Below are positions 18,985-29,928 of a stretch of 64,000 nt of DNA, in pieces. The number at the start of each line of letters is the position of its first letter. Positions within the stretch are counted from its first letter, which is position 1. Below the pieces are notes generated by a model. That model worked only from the letters and a program-made list of their open reading frames with translations. It was not told where the DNA came from and ran no database searches. The translations under genes were made by a program, and so were the position numbers. Source of the DNA: Histomonas meleagridis (lineage: Eukaryota; Parabasalia; Tritrichomonadida; Dientamoebidae); NCBI GenBank assembly GCA_020186115.1, contig WSYJ01000013.1, positions 124,001 to 188,000 of the forward strand. The letters run 5' to 3'.

Positions 18985-19329
18985 CTACTTCTTTCCACCC
19001 TTCTTAGCTTGTTGAACACGCTTCTTAACAACTGTTGTGGCAATTTTAGCATTAGCATCAACTGAAACACCAGCATACCCACGTGAAATCTTCTTTGATC
19101 TTTGAACACGTCCTTTCTTTTCGACTTGGTCAGTGTTAGATTTCTTGTGATCAAAACGATAGTGTTCAGTCCAGCTGATCTTTCTTGGATTTCTCTTGCG
19201 TTCCCACATGCGGAAAGTTTTAGGAGATTCGAAAGCCATCATATGTTTATCTTCACGAACATATATGATTCCATGTCCTGGGTGAAATTGATGTCCAGAG
19301 AATCCATCGATCTCAGTTCTGTGAGACAT
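18985..19329 (-). CDS. RPL24: Large-subunit ribosomal protein eL24
   Basis: A 114-residue basic protein. The N-terminal L24e domain shows FSGHQFHPGHGIIYVREDK, then SPKTFRMWERKRNPRKISWT and EHYRFDHKK, which align with the FSGYKIYPGHG and KRNPRQINWT blocks of eukaryotic eL24. The C-terminal tail is Lys/Arg-rich. It sits on the surface of the 60S subunit and contributes to subunit bridges. Length is in the usual family range, slightly short at the tail. It is convergent with the NOC3 gene, with 145 bp between stops. Confidence 0.95.
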   Translation of the reverse strand: MSHRTEIDGFSGHQFHPGHGIIYVREDKHMMAFESPKTFRMWERKRNPRKISWTEHYRFDHKKSNTDQVEKKGRVQRSKKISRGYAGVSVDANAKIATTVVKKRVQQAKKGGKK

Positions 19330-19950
19330 AGCTCAAAAAGGAAGGCCAAATAGACCTTGTCAATTTTCTGGCACTTTTTGGTGAAATAAGGAAAATTTCA
19401 GATAACATTTCGTGAGCTTTATGTTAACTATATTCAGAATAGTCGTGACTCTTCAAACACAGACCAAACCTAGGTTACATTTTCTTAAGTTGAGCTATAT
19501 ATTCAATATGCTAAGGCTCAAGGAAAATCTGATGATTCTGAAAAATATCGAAATTAAGAGAAAATGGAAATTCAAAAAAAATTATTTCCTTTTTTTGTCT
19601 TTATGTTGTATTTTATTATATTTTGGTGTTATCTGAGAATAATGAAAAATGAAATTTTAGAAACTTTAACAAGGGAATGTGCTCTCAAACAAAACTATAA
19701 AAATGAATTCACCTGGCACAATTTTTTTTGATTTGTTTGTTATTAACTTTTTGATAGTAGACTCCAATTGGAGGCTTGGGTTAAAACAAGTGTACGACCA
19801 ACGATAAATATCATTTGAATGTTTACAACTTAAACTTTTTAAAATAAATGTTATGTTTTGAAAGCGTGTTGAATCTTTTAACAAGAACAAATTCGTGTCA
19901 AATGCCAAAAATTGAATACATGTCAATTGACTAACCGAAAACTTAAAGGA
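19330..19950. other. 620-bp divergent spacer, no gene seen
   Basis: Lies between the eL24 start (minus) and the saposin-protein start (plus). It should contain both promoters. The open stretch just before 19951 lacks an ATG. No repeat or RNA gene is recognised. Confidence 0.5.
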
Positions 19951-21237
19951 ATGTTTGCTCTTTTTGTAGCTTTGACAACATGCACTTTCGTTGTTAACCC
20001 AATAATTTGGCGCAATGATGATGACATGGATGATAAAACCTGTAATGTCTGCTATGAGGTATTTGAAAAGATCAAATCCATTTTCATGACTACCAAGAGT
20101 CAAGCATACATGATGTTGGCTTTAGGTAATGCTTGCACTGTATACAGAGATGATGATGTACAAGATATTTGCAAAGACATTATTAACAAAAATGTTCACA
20201 ATGTAATCATGGCTCTTAACGAAGGTAAAGGAAAGCGAACACTGTGCAATAAACTTAAATATTGCAGATCTTCAAGAAATGAAGCTGAACTTCTCTCTGA
20301 AGATGATGATGAAATCGAAATTCCTGAAGGTCTTGAAAATGGTATTGCATGCTCTATCTGCAAGCATCTTGTTGCTGCCGTTGCTAAAGTTCTTGATAAT
20401 GCCCAAGTTCAAACCAAAGCAGTTGAAGTTGCCCAAAAACTTTGTGCCAAATTCCCTAAGATTGGACGCAACTTCTGCAATAAGCTTGTTGAGAAGTACT
20501 TACCACAACTTATTTCATGGCTTAGTGAAAAAGTCAGTTCATCCATCATCTGCAACAAACTTAAGTTATGTCAATCAAATGACAATGCTAACGATGACGC
20601 ATACCTTGAATTATACTTAGACATGGATGACGATGATTATGTTACTGAAGTCGAACTTCCAATTGGTCTTACCAATGCTGACAACTGTGCGATCTGCAAG
20701 AAGGCTGTTGGCTTTGTTTCATCTGCGATGAAGAACAGCATTGTCCAAGCCGTCGTCAAGGCTGCTGCTACAGCTGCATGCGGTTTGATCACAAGTGGCG
20801 TTGGCGCAGGTCTCTGCAAGACAATTGTCAAGTTATCTGTCGGCCCAATCATGACATGGCTCGGCCAGAAGCTTTCACAATCGAAGATATGCTCCAAGCT
20901 CGGCTACTGCAAGGGCAATGATATCGAATTAGACATTGAAGTTGAAGAAGAAGATGATGACGACGAAGTATACTACATTCCAATTCCAGAAGGTTTGGAT
21001 AACGGTGTTGCATGCTCAACCTGCAAAACACTTGTCAGCAGCATTGCCACCATCATGAAGGTCACAAAGGTTACATCAAAAATCGCAATCATGGTTGTCA
21101 ATATTTGCGAGAAACTTCCAGAACAGCAAAAAATTATCTGCGAATCATTATTTGAAAATTATCTTTCAAAACTCATCTCTTGGGTAGGATCTGGAATTTC
21201 CAATGCAAACATCTGCAAGAAGCTTAGCCTTTGCTAA
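19951..21237 (+). CDS. Secreted protein with four saposin-B domains
   Basis: The start is the ATG at 19951, which begins a signal peptide (MFALFVALTTCTFVVNP). The 428-residue protein holds four saposin-type units, each with the six-Cys pattern. They open with CNVCYEVFEKI, CSICKHLVAAV, CAICKKAVGFV and CSTCKTLVSSI, and close with LCNKLKYC, ICNKLKLC, ICSKLGYC and ICKKLSLC. Short acidic spacers rich in Asp and Glu separate the units. Saposin-like proteins bind and perturb lipids, and in trichomonads and amoebae they form pore-forming effectors in lysosomes or secretions. The acidic spacers may be processing sites or may keep the helices soluble. GC content is higher in the third unit, suggesting units of different age or expression constraint. 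Confidence 0.9.
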   Translation: MFALFVALTTCTFVVNPIIWRNDDDMDDKTCNVCYEVFEKIKSIFMTTKSQAYMMLALGNACTVYRDDDVQDICKDIINKNVHNVIMALNEGKGKRTLCNKLKYCRSSRNEAELLSEDDDEIEIPEGLENGIACSICKHLVAAVAKVLDNAQVQTKAVEVAQKLCAKFPKIGRNFCNKLVEKYLPQLISWLSEKVSSSIICNKLKLCQSNDNANDDAYLELYLDMDDDDYVTEVELPIGLTNADNCAICKKAVGFVSSAMKNSIVQAVVKAAATAACGLITSGVGAGLCKTIVKLSVGPIMTWLGQKLSQSKICSKLGYCKGNDIELDIEVEEEDDDDEVYYIPIPEGLDNGVACSTCKTLVSSIATIMKVTKVTSKIAIMVVNICEKLPEQQKIICESLFENYLSKLISWVGSGISNANICKKLSLC

Positions 21238-22053
21238 GCATTTTAACTAAACGACTTTTCGCAATTTGATTTTTGATCGGTTTAATTAAATTTTAATGGT
21301 GGAATAGAAAACGTTTTACAAGTTATAGTACAGCGCATTACGCAGCGATGGCAAAAGACATAAAAACGAAAGAAGTTTTGCAGATTCATGCAAAGAATTG
21401 GACGACAGTAAGGAGAAAGTCAGAACAAATCAAATCATGTTCAATGCTATATAAAAGTTTAACCATTAAAAACGTATTAAATGTATGAAATTAACCAATA
21501 ACACATAAAACAGTCAGTGAATTGCATTCTTAAGCATGCATAACTTAAATGCATATTTGAATTCACAGAAAGAGTTGACTACAATTTTTGGTCTTCATTA
21601 TGAAAAAAGAGCACTATAATGAAAAGACATCCTGTAGTGCAACTTGATAGACTTTTTGCTAACAGTTGAAATTTTATTGATTAACAAATTAAACAAATCA
21701 ACAACTCATATTAGGCTGTAATTCACACTGCATTTTGCGAGGCATTATGGGATTATTTGTTTCTGGAAAGATTTATACTTTTTCCAAGGATGGGACCAAA
21801 CATGAAAATTATTTCTTCAAAAATCTATGTGCTCTGAAAACTACTGTAAACTTTTGATTTTAACTGTAGGACTGTGCGTTGCGGTGCCTGTGATAGCATT
21901 TTTCAAAGGGATCAAAATATAACGCATTCAAAATTGTGTGTATTGCATAGAATTCCGCATGCCAACGGTTGTCAATTTAATTATTGGCTTTTTAATTATT
22001 CGGAGAATTTCAATGGTTTTCTGAACGTTCTTGAAAAGTAAAGAAAAAACAAA
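21238..22053. other. 816-bp gap, no gene seen
   Basis: Spacer between two plus-strand genes. There are scattered short open stretches with no conserved look. AACGTTC at about 22024 is a weak promoter-box match before the kinase gene. Confidence 0.5.
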
Positions 22054-23139
22054 ATGGACAGCATAATTTGCGGAAGGTATCAGGTCGAGAGAGTGATTGG
22101 CACTGGGGCATATTCAGTTGTTAAACAGGTAAGGGACATATTTACGCAGGATCGTTTTGCCTGTAAAATGTATGAAATTTCCAATTTTGAAAATTCTTCC
22201 CAAAAGGCTCTTTTTGAAAACGAAGTTAGAGTTTTACAGAAAGTACAGCATGAAGGTGTTGTAGAGCTCTATGATATACTCAAAGATGACACATATTATT
22301 ATCTCATAATGGAATTATGTCCAAATGGTGAACTTTATGATTATATCATCCAAAACAAGCGCCTCACTGAGCTCGAAACAAAGTACTATCTTCGACAAAT
22401 TTTGGAAACTTTACAACATATACATTCTCTTGGAATAATTCATCGTGACATCAAACCAGAAAACCTTCTAATAGATGCTTATGGTAAGATTAAGTTCAGT
22501 GACTTTGGGCTTTCACGATTTGTTAATTCACAAGGATTAGCTGATACACCATGTGGATCAATTTGCTATGCTTCACCTGAATGCATTCGAGGTAATACAT
22601 ATGATGGTCGTAAAAGTGATATTTGGAGTGTTGGTGTTGTTGCATATGCAATGCTTACTGGAGTTCTTCCCTGGACTAAACAAAATCAAGCGCAACTTAT
22701 TGAGCAAATAATGAATGCGGATTTCACTATTCCTTATTATGTTAGTGAAGAAGCTAAGGACCTATTACATTGTCTTCTCGAACCTGATCCTGAACTTCGC
22801 ATCACAATAGAACAAGCTCTAAAACATAAATTTATCACTTCTGCGCCAAGGCATAAGTCATATAAAACATATTCTAGATCATTGCCAATTAGTTTAAAGA
22901 ACATCGAAATGTTCTTCGGAAGAAATAAATCAAACATTAGAATCGAAGAAAAAGAATTAAGTCGTTCACATTCTTCACAAAAAAATGGATTCGACAAAAC
23001 ATTAACCGAAGAAAAGAATAATGGAAAGAAAACTGTACGCGAAACAGGAAAAAGATTGGTGTATAGAGTGCACCCAAATTTGCCACCAGTTGTAGGAGAT
23101 GTAAAGAAGTCATCTGAAAAAGAAATGAAACAACCATGA
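22054..23139 (+). CDS. CAMK/SNF1-like serine/threonine kinase
   Basis: A 361-residue protein with the kinase domain at residues about 9-260. The glycine loop is GTGAYSVV (16-23), the catalytic Lys is in FACKMY (K38), HRDIKPEN begins at H130, DFG is 150-152, and the activation loop CGSICYASPE carries the P+1 SPE at 174-176. The full catalytic set is present, so it should be active, with activation-loop phosphorylation near T165. Subdomain style (ADTPCGS-YASPE, DIWSVGVVAYAMLTGVLPW) is that of CAMK-like/AMPK-related kinases, a very large family in trichomonads. The roughly 100-residue tail is Lys/Ser/Glu-rich without a recognisable domain. No EF-hands or membrane segment. Confidence 0.92.
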   Translation: MDSIICGRYQVERVIGTGAYSVVKQVRDIFTQDRFACKMYEISNFENSSQKALFENEVRVLQKVQHEGVVELYDILKDDTYYYLIMELCPNGELYDYIIQNKRLTELETKYYLRQILETLQHIHSLGIIHRDIKPENLLIDAYGKIKFSDFGLSRFVNSQGLADTPCGSICYASPECIRGNTYDGRKSDIWSVGVVAYAMLTGVLPWTKQNQAQLIEQIMNADFTIPYYVSEEAKDLLHCLLEPDPELRITIEQALKHKFITSAPRHKSYKTYSRSLPISLKNIEMFFGRNKSNIRIEEKELSRSHSSQKNGFDKTLTEEKNNGKKTVRETGKRLVYRVHPNLPPVVGDVKKSSEKEMKQP

Positions 23140-23670
23140 AATAATTGAGGATTTAAGATGTTATTAAAAAATTACGAATGGATAATTCTTTTTCTTATTT
23201 AAGGGAATCAATGAGAAAATATTTTTATGTGAATTAGAGAAAACCCAAATTAATGTCAGCGATTATAATCGAATTTTATATTTATGTTCAATTAAGGATT
23301 TAAAGTCCATTATATATAAACTTTGCATTAATGCATACACTGTTTAAAAAAAATTAAAAATTACTAAAGAATATTTTTAAATATTATGCTTTTTTGAAAT
23401 AAACATAATGAAATTATTGATGTTCATATTTCTGTGAGAAAGAAGTTGATTATTCCTGTGTTTCTTATAGATTCATGTATTAAATATTCTGAAATTTTTT
23501 TTAGAGTAATTTCAGGAAGAATAGTTTGCGATTCAACTAGCAAATAAACAAAATTATAATCTGTATGTATGTTATAAAAGTGAATATTTTTTTTATTTGA
23601 ATTTTGAGTCTTTTTTTGCTTTTAATAGCAGCTTAACTATATATAAATGTTTTTATCACATTTTTTTTAA
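23140..23670. other. 531-bp convergent spacer, no gene seen
   Basis: Strongly AT-rich region between the convergent 3' ends of the kinase gene and the ARF gene. No feature is recognised. Confidence 0.6.
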
Positions 23671-24216
23671 TCATTTTCTTTTTGTGTTAACTTTCTCACC
23701 TAGCCAATCCAATCCTTCATATAATCCATCTCCTGTTGTTGCGCATGTTCCTTGAACTTTCCATGGGTGATTGATTTTATCAAGTTTCAACTTGTTTCCT
23801 AGTTCATATGGACTTATAGCGTTTGGGAGGTCCTGTTTGTTTGCATAAACAAGTACAACAGCATCACGCAATTCATCTTCTTCAAGGAGAGTATGCAGAA
23901 CATCGCGAGCTTCATCAATTCTTCCAACATCATTTGAGTCAACAACAAAAACGACACCTTGGGAGTTGTGGATATAATGACGCCAAAGTGGACGAATTCG
24001 ATCTTGACCTCCAACATCCCATACATTCATATTAAATCCTTTATATTCAATTGTTTCAACATTAAAACCAATTGTTGGAATTGTTGTTACATGTTCCCCA
24101 AGTTTAAGTCTGTATAAAACTGTTGTTTTTCCTGCTGCATCAAGTCCAACCATAAGAATTCTCATGTCCTTGTTCTTGAACCATTTGTTATAAATACCAC
24201 TAAATAGTAATCCCAT
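23671..24216 (-). CDS. ARF1: ARF-family small GTPase
   Basis: A 181-residue protein, the standard ARF length. It has Gly2 ([10 protein letters not shown]) for myristoylation, P-loop GLDAAGKT, switch [11 protein letters not shown], switch II/G3 [17 protein letters not shown]4 NKQD and G5-type [11 protein letters not shown]. All are intact. ARF proteins recruit coat complexes and lipid-modifying enzymes to Golgi membranes when GTP-bound. Sequence is very close to class I ARFs. One substitution, HNSQ in place of the usual QNTQ after switch II, is minor. Confidence 0.97.
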   Translation of the reverse strand: MGLLFSGIYNKWFKNKDMRILMVGLDAAGKTTVLYRLKLGEHVTTIPTIGFNVETIEYKGFNMNVWDVGGQDRIRPLWRHYIHNSQGVVFVVDSNDVGRIDEARDVLHTLLEEDELRDAVVLVYANKQDLPNAISPYELGNKLKLDKINHPWKVQGTCATTGDGLYEGLDWLGEKVNTKRK

Positions 24217-24642
24217 TTAAAAATGATGTGTTTTCTGGTTAGTTCCATCTTGTTGCAAATTTCCATCTGACCAAAATTTTTAAAATTTACGATAGAAAAC
24301 ATTAAACGTTCAACCTTTCTCATTTAAAAAAAATTTCGCTAATATTAACTGGATTTATCATAGGTTTATCTGTGTTATTAGATTCAATACATATTTTCAA
24401 AAAAAGAATTTAAAAGTAAACGAGATTTTGTAAAATAAATTTGTATTTTAAATCACAAAAGATGCAATCCCAGTTATGCATTAAGGCCTCAAATGATGTT
24501 TTTAAATCATATGTGCCATTCAGATTATCCAAACACATTTAGAATCCTGAGATATAAAACATTTTAAAGAAGTTTTCAAGTAAATCATTCAAAGAAATTG
24601 GAACAAACCTATTCAATTTAGGAGGTTTGGTCCACCTTTGCG
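24217..24642. promoter_or_regulatory. Divergent promoter region between ARF and uS4
   Basis: A 426-bp spacer between two highly expressed gene types reading outward. TTAAACGTT at 24302-24310 (AACGTTTAA on the ARF strand) matches the recurrent box and lies about 86 bases from the ARF start. No gene is seen in it. Confidence 0.4.
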
Positions 24643-25215
24643 ATGACGAGCCATAACTTCGGCCGTACTTTTAAGAAGCCAATGCGTCCTTACGAAAAGG
24701 AACGCATTCACCGTGAACTTAAGGTTGTCGGTGAATACGGTCTCAAAAACAAACGTGAACTTTGGAGGGTTAATTACACACTTGCCAAGATCCGCAAGGC
24801 TGCCCGTAACCTTCTCATGCTTCCAGAAAACGACACAAAGCGCATCTTTGAAGGTGCTGCTCTTCTTCGTCGTCTCACACGCCTTGGTGTTCTTGATGAA
24901 ACAAAACAAAAACTCGATTATGTACTTTCACTCACACCAAACGATCTTCTTGACCGCCGTCTTCAAACACAAGTTCACAAAGCTGCTCTTGCCAAGTCTA
25001 TTCATCATGCTCGCACATTGATAAATCATCGCCATATTGCAGTTGAGAACCAACTTGTCAATCAACCACAATTCCTTGTTTGGAAGGAGTCTGAACGCAA
25101 TATCCGCTACGCAGATAACTCTGTTATGACGACTGAAAAGGCTGGCCGTAAGAGGAGAATGAGGGCTAAAGACGCTGCTAAGAAGCAAGGAAAGGGTGAT
25201 GATTTCTCTGAGTAA
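24643..25215 (+). CDS. RPS9: Small-subunit ribosomal protein uS4 (RPS9)
   Basis: A 190-residue protein of normal length. The N-terminus [20 protein letters not shown], then the middle [20 protein letters not shown] and [20 protein letters not shown], and the S4 RNA-binding motif [19 protein letters not shown] are all recognisable from eukaryotic RPS9. It binds 18S rRNA in the body of the 40S subunit and is important for decoding accuracy. Codons are richer in C-ending forms than in neighbouring accessory genes, consistent with high expression. Confidence 0.97.
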   Translation: MTSHNFGRTFKKPMRPYEKERIHRELKVVGEYGLKNKRELWRVNYTLAKIRKAARNLLMLPENDTKRIFEGAALLRRLTRLGVLDETKQKLDYVLSLTPNDLLDRRLQTQVHKAALAKSIHHARTLINHRHIAVENQLVNQPQFLVWKESERNIRYADNSVMTTEKAGRKRRMRAKDAAKKQGKGDDFSE

Positions 25216-25271
25216 ACCCATTTGATGATGTTTGGTCATCTGTTTAACTGAGTTTGGATAATTATTGATAT

Positions 25272-25646
25272 TTACTTACGATTTGGATACGCCATGATTT
25301 TGAGTGTAGAACCTCTTGGATATGTAGCTTTTTGCTCTTTGAGGAAACGACGGATTGCACCTTCGGGTACATCGATTTGTGTTGGCTTATTCGAAACATA
25401 ATCATTTCTACGATCTTTTTTGTTATTTTTGTTGTCTCGCTTATTTGGCCTTTCATCACGTGTTCTACGTTGATCTTTCTTTTCTTGTTTTGCGGCTTCA
25501 CGCTTTGCTTTTTTTTCTTCATATTCACTCTTTGCAATTTCTTCAAGTGACATGTTTAATTTTTTGTTGTCCGCCTTAGCAGCTTTGATTGCTGCTTCTT
25601 TTTCGGCAGCTGCTTGTTTTGGATCGAAAGTAAATCCTTCAGACAT
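25272..25646 (-). CDS. Small basic protein with UAP56-binding motif (probable mRNA export/RNA-binding adaptor)
   Basis: A 124-residue highly charged protein. Residues about 30-40 read LNMSLEEIAKSE, close to the UAP56-binding motif (consensus DMSLDDIIK) found in ALY/REF, UIF/FYTTD1 and related mRNA export adaptors. A long Lys/Arg/Glu segment with RRTRDERPNKRDN and KNNKKDRRNDY is a likely RNA-binding region. The C-terminus (TQIDVPEGAIRRFLKEQKAT) is predicted helical. There is no RRM. It would act in the nucleus, coupling spliced or packaged mRNA to the DEAD-box helicase UAP56. The motif is short, so other basic RNA-associated roles remain possible. Its stop lies 56 bases from the convergent uS4 stop. 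Confidence 0.5.
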   Translation of the reverse strand: MSEGFTFDPKQAAAEKEAAIKAAKADNKKLNMSLEEIAKSEYEEKKAKREAAKQEKKDQRRTRDERPNKRDNKNNKKDRRNDYVSNKPTQIDVPEGAIRRFLKEQKATYPRGSTLKIMAYPNRK

Positions 25647-26054
25647 TTCGAAGTGGTCAGAAAATATAAACGTTTTTTGGCAAGGAAAACGAAATTTGTT
25701 TTTGCTGTGAATTACCAGCTAGAAAATGCCTGAATAAGGTGTTTTGATGCCATATGAACTTACAAAAAATGATTTAATCCTCGAAAAAGTTTTGAAAATC
25801 CATCAAAAAAATAATTTTGATAAATCTTTATTTTTCTGTTTTACACAATGAAATTCAATAGATTCGAATTTCCTCACTCGAAATAGTTTTATGCAATTTG
25901 ATCAGATGGAATCATAACGTTTGATTACGTTCGTTAATGCGGCAAAAAAATCCGTCGATGAAATTAATATTAAGCTTAATAAGCGTAATAAGCTTTTGAG
26001 AAGGTCCATTGAATATTGAGAACTGCTAATAAAACAATTTGAATCAACGATAAA
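25647..26054. promoter_or_regulatory. Divergent promoter region, 408 bp
   Basis: Between the UAP56-motif gene (minus) and the SCAR gene (plus). TATAAACGTT around 25665-25674 gives AACGTTTATA on the minus strand, 19 bases from that gene's ATG. No gene is seen. Confidence 0.35.
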
Positions 26055-28211
26055 ATGTTTCCTGGGATATCTCTTCCCCCTTTCCAGGCCAACACCAATG
26101 TTGATCCAAAGAAAAAGGCTTCAATGTCAACAAGCCAAATAATTGGCAGCATGGAAGCTGTGTATGTTCAAGGAATCTTTAATCAAATTTATCAACTTCA
26201 AAAATATGCATTAAACCTTTTTTTGGAAATAGATTCCGACATATCTAAGCTATGTGACAAGTATGAAAAAATTGCATCAGAGATTATTCCACTTAAATCA
26301 ACAGCACAACAAATAGTCGAAAAAACTAACTCAGATTCATATAAAGACTTTTTGACCAACAGGGTCAAGGATGTTAAAATCCCTGTAATTGAAAACATAA
26401 AAGAAGCAATGCCAGGTCAAAGCAATTATTTCTTAGAAAATTCAACAAAAGACATCCCACCATCTCTTACACTTGAACCATTCAAAGAAATCATCCCAAG
26501 TTACAAAGAGCTTGAACTTCAAATCAGTGATACAGGATTTTATAAGAAACAACTTCGTGAAGAATTGGCAATAGCTCTTTCACGTGAACTTGAAGCAGCT
26601 CAGCAAACCTATGAGAAAAGGAAAGGCTCTGTTAAAATACAAAATCAACGTTATACGACACCACCTAACATTGTATATTTTGAAGAATCAATTCCTCTCC
26701 CTAACTTCCGCCTTGCAATCCCACCTAAACCAGGGAAAACAAGTAGTTGGCGTAACGAAGTCAAGTACACTCCTTTCCTTAAAGAAGAAGACAGAATTCG
26801 AACCGCTGATGTGCAAACAGACCCTGTCAAATTGTCTAAATGCCCCGCAACGTTATTTGATCAGCCTCCGAAAGAGCCTGTACAACTTACACCAATCCGA
26901 GATATTCTTTTTGATGTTGAGCCTGAGCCTGAGCCAGAACCAGAACCAATAATTCTTACTCCAATCAAAGATGTATTATTTGATCTTGAACCTGAACCTG
27001 AGCCAGAACCAATAATTCTTACTCCAATCAAAGACGTTTTATTTGATCTTGAACCTGAACCAGAGCCAGAACCAATTCAGCTTACTCCCATCAAATCTGT
27101 GATATTTGATGAAGAACCTGAACCCGAACCTGAACCCATTCAACTAACGCCCACAATCAAAACTGTTATATACGATAAAGAACCAGAGCCAGAGCCTGAA
27201 CCAATTCAATTGACTCGAACAATCAAAACGGTTATTTGCGATCATGAACCAGAACCAATACCCGAACCAGAGCCCATTATCATCCATGAGCCAGTATACA
27301 TCTCACAAGTCATTGAATCCGAGAAACCTACGTATAGTCCAAATTTGTGTACCACATTTACAAGCCACAAAGTCTCAATACCACTCAAAGAAGAGCCCCA
27401 ATACAATCCCACTCTATATACCAGTAATCTTACACATCAAATATCGATTCCATTAAAAGAAGATCCACAATACAAGCCGACCTTATATCCAACGATCACA
27501 GGGCAACAAGTATCAATTCCACTTAAGGAAGAGCGTCAGTACAACCCAACATTATACACATCTTCGATCAGTCATATTTGTAATATATCATTAAAAGAAG
27601 AACGTCAGTATAACCCAACGTTATACACCTCAATAACAAGCCAACAAATCTCATTACCACTAAAGGAGCAACGACAGTATAACCCAACACTGTACACCTC
27701 AATGACGAGTCAGCGATTTTCAATTGGATTTGATCGTAGTTATTCACCGACACTCTATACGTCAATGACGAGTCAGCAGTTTGCTTTCATGCCGATTCGC
27801 TTGGACTTGATGGTTTCGCCGCCGATATCATCAGAGCAAATGTTCGAAATACTTCCTCCGCCTCCACCTCCACCACCACCACCACCACCGCCACCGAAAA
27901 CTACAAAAACATACAAAGAAAGAATATATGACAAAGTGTTCCAACAAGTGACGGCTTCTATCAATAAGCCAATTGTCGGCGATCGATCGTTTTTGGAGGA
28001 AATCAAAAACAGAAAATTCGAGCTGAAGAAGGTGCCGCCGAAGGAGGAGAACAAAACGAGCAAGCAGTTCAGGAACGAGCCAAGCACTGTGAACGAGCTG
28101 TCGCTGGAAGACTTGCAGATCGCCCTGCAAAAGGTCAGAGAGCAGATGCAGTGCTCCGATTCTTCTGATGATTCTGACATGACGACATCAGAATCAGTCT
28201 GGGAGGATTAG
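26055..28211 (+). CDS. SCAR: SCAR/WAVE homologue with expanded central repeats
   Basis: A 718-residue protein with the SCAR/WAVE order of parts. Residues about 20-190 look like the SCAR homology domain: [20 protein letters not shown] then [13 protein letters not shown], followed by a second block near [16 protein letters not shown]. The centre is unusual: about six EPEPEP-IxLTPIKxVxxD repeats (about 290-410) and about eight [17 protein letters not shown] repeats (about 435-575). A run of 14 prolines at about 600-614 can bind profilin or SH3 domains. A WH2 motif follows ([17 protein letters not shown], about 643-659), then a helix and an acidic tail ending ESVWED, with the conserved Trp that contacts Arp2/3. 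It should activate Arp2/3-driven actin branching downstream of Rac. The 5' and 3' ends are the conserved parts; the repeats are lineage-specific. Confidence 0.8.
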   Translation: MFPGISLPPFQANTNVDPKKKASMSTSQIIGSMEAVYVQGIFNQIYQLQKYALNLFLEIDSDISKLCDKYEKIASEIIPLKSTAQQIVEKTNSDSYKDFLTNRVKDVKIPVIENIKEAMPGQSNYFLENSTKDIPPSLTLEPFKEIIPSYKELELQISDTGFYKKQLREELAIALSRELEAAQQTYEKRKGSVKIQNQRYTTPPNIVYFEESIPLPNFRLAIPPKPGKTSSWRNEVKYTPFLKEEDRIRTADVQTDPVKLSKCPATLFDQPPKEPVQLTPIRDILFDVEPEPEPEPEPIILTPIKDVLFDLEPEPEPEPIILTPIKDVLFDLEPEPEPEPIQLTPIKSVIFDEEPEPEPEPIQLTPTIKTVIYDKEPEPEPEPIQLTRTIKTVICDHEPEPIPEPEPIIIHEPVYISQVIESEKPTYSPNLCTTFTSHKVSIPLKEEPQYNPTLYTSNLTHQISIPLKEDPQYKPTLYPTITGQQVSIPLKEERQYNPTLYTSSISHICNISLKEERQYNPTLYTSITSQQISLPLKEQRQYNPTLYTSMTSQRFSIGFDRSYSPTLYTSMTSQQFAFMPIRLDLMVSPPISSEQMFEILPPPPPPPPPPPPPPKTTKTYKERIYDKVFQQVTASINKPIVGDRSFLEEIKNRKFELKKVPPKEENKTSKQFRNEPSTVNELSLEDLQIALQKVREQMQCSDSSDDSDMTTSESVWED

Positions 28212-28680
28212 TAAAAGCTATGACGAATACATCGAGTGTTAAATGAAATAATTATTTAAAGTGCGAATTCGCATCTGAATATTGGTATGTCCAAGATTCT
28301 GCCGAACCAATTTATTATTGAGTTTTGGTTGATTCAATATTAGATTTCAATTTTTTTAGAAAATATTTCTTTAATAAATTGTTGGATCACTTATATAAAA
28401 ATATAATTCATTAATTGTTAAAATTTGTATGTGGTGGAGGATATTGGGATTTTCAGGAATTCCCTTACGAAGGGAAACAGTGATCTTATGGATGAGAATA
28501 TTAATTATTTATATCATTATTACCAAGTGATAAATTTTCACTTTACAACCTCTTCAAATTTTAGTTACGACACATAATTCAAGTCAAACATAATTTTATA
28601 ACAAATTCAATAAAGTTTATCACTAATTACAACATTCACATCAAACATTAACAATATGTATTTTGCATCAAACCACTTCA
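28212..28680. other. 469-bp convergent spacer, no gene seen
   Basis: AT-rich region between the 3' ends of the SCAR gene and the minus-strand kinase gene. No feature is recognised. Confidence 0.6.
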
Positions 28681-29928
28681 TCAAGGCGTTTCGAAGCATT
28701 TCTCGTTATTCTCAGGCTGCACTACCATTACTCTTCTCATTGCAATTGGCCTTGACATTCTTCTAATTGATACCACATTCGGCGATACCCTTATAACACT
28801 TGGCAGCATTCTCAGCGGCGGAGAATCTTTCTTCCTCATTGCTGGTGGGATGAAGTTTTCGTTTTTCATCTTCGCCATACAAGACATTATATCTTTCATT
28901 TTCTCAGTTATTTTGTTCTTCCTGAGCATACGATAGATAGCCGTATTCTCATTGAATTCCCCTGTCAAAATTGACTGCGGCAAAAATTTGCAGTCAATTC
29001 CGTAAACGGTCATCTGATCGATGATGTCTCTGTCAATTGCACACTCAGTGGGATGGAAACTAAGATTATTCATGAAGTTAAGATTCATAAGTGCGGTGTA
29101 CTCACTTTTGGAAAACCATGGATGTTCCTTGAGCCGTGATAATGTGATGCGTTGATTCGGATCTTTTAATAACATTCGTTTAAGTAAATCTACAAGTGAC
29201 GGTGACATAACACTTGGATAGGTGATTTCGGTTTTGACAATCTTGGATAGAAGTGTTTGAATATCTTGATCATAATATGGAAGACGACCTGCAACCATGG
29301 CATAGAGTAAAATACCAGAACTCCAAATGTCAGCTGCTTTGGTATATGGGTTTCCTAATATCATCTCAGGAGATGCATAAGCAGGTGACCCGCATGCTGT
29401 CATTAATTCTGGTGTCCTTTTCGTAAATTGATTGCTAAGGCCAAAGTCTATCAAACGGATGTTGTCGTAGCGATCCAACATAACATTTTCTGCTTTTAAG
29501 TCACGATGTGCTACAAATTTTTGATCATGAATATACTCAAGAGAGCTAACAAGTTGGCAAAAATAGCGCCTCGCTTTATCTTCCGTGAGTCTTCCGTTTT
29601 TATTAATGAAATCAAGCATATTTCCATGTTCAACATATTCCATCACAAGATAAAAAGCTTCTTCATCTTCAATAATCTCAAACAATTCTGTGATAAATGG
29701 GTGATTCATTTGTTTGAGAAGAGAAGTCTCTCTTTGAAATCTGGTAATTGATTCTTGAGTATTAAGAGAAGATCGGGAGATAATTTTAATAGCAACATTT
29801 AAACCTGTAAATCTATGACGTGCTAACCAGACAGTTGCGAAAGATCCAGAACCAATCTGGAAAACGAAATCATAGTTCCCTATCGACTCCCTTTGCATTA
29901 GAGAGGGGTTTAATTGAGTGATGTTCAT
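28681..29928 (-). CDS. CAMKL (AMPK/MARK-like) serine/threonine kinase
   Basis: A 415-residue protein with the kinase domain at residues about 18-272. Glycine loop IGSGSFATV (25-33), VAIK Lys48, HRDLKAEN from H141, DFG 161-163, and activation loop TACGSPAYASPE with SPE at 186-188. All catalytic residues are present. T178 corresponds to the LKB1-type activating site in AMPK-related kinases. After the kinase, residues about 300-345 (IIDQMTVYGIDCKFLPQSIL then NENTAIYRMLRK) resemble the UBA-like or autoinhibitory segment typical of this group. The tail is basic and Met/Arg-rich. It is probably a cytosolic regulatory kinase; its substrate is not predictable. Confidence 0.92.
   Translation of the reverse strand: MNITQLNPSLMQRESIGNYDFVFQIGSGSFATVWLARHRFTGLNVAIKIISRSSLNTQESITRFQRETSLLKQMNHPFITELFEIIEDEEAFYLVMEYVEHGNMLDFINKNGRLTEDKARRYFCQLVSSLEYIHDQKFVAHRDLKAENVMLDRYDNIRLIDFGLSNQFTKRTPELMTACGSPAYASPEMILGNPYTKAADIWSSGILLYAMVAGRLPYYDQDIQTLLSKIVKTEITYPSVMSPSLVDLLKRMLLKDPNQRITLSRLKEHPWFSKSEYTALMNLNFMNNLSFHPTECAIDRDIIDQMTVYGIDCKFLPQSILTGEFNENTAIYRMLRKNKITEKMKDIMSCMAKMKNENFIPPAMRKKDSPPLRMLPSVIRVSPNVVSIRRMSRPIAMRRVMVVQPENNEKCFETP

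Noticed and set aside
27773-28180. Long minus-strand frame with a glycine run inside the SCAR gene
   Set aside because: It is the complement of the polyproline and acidic coding region; the plus-strand frame has clear WH2 and proline motifs.
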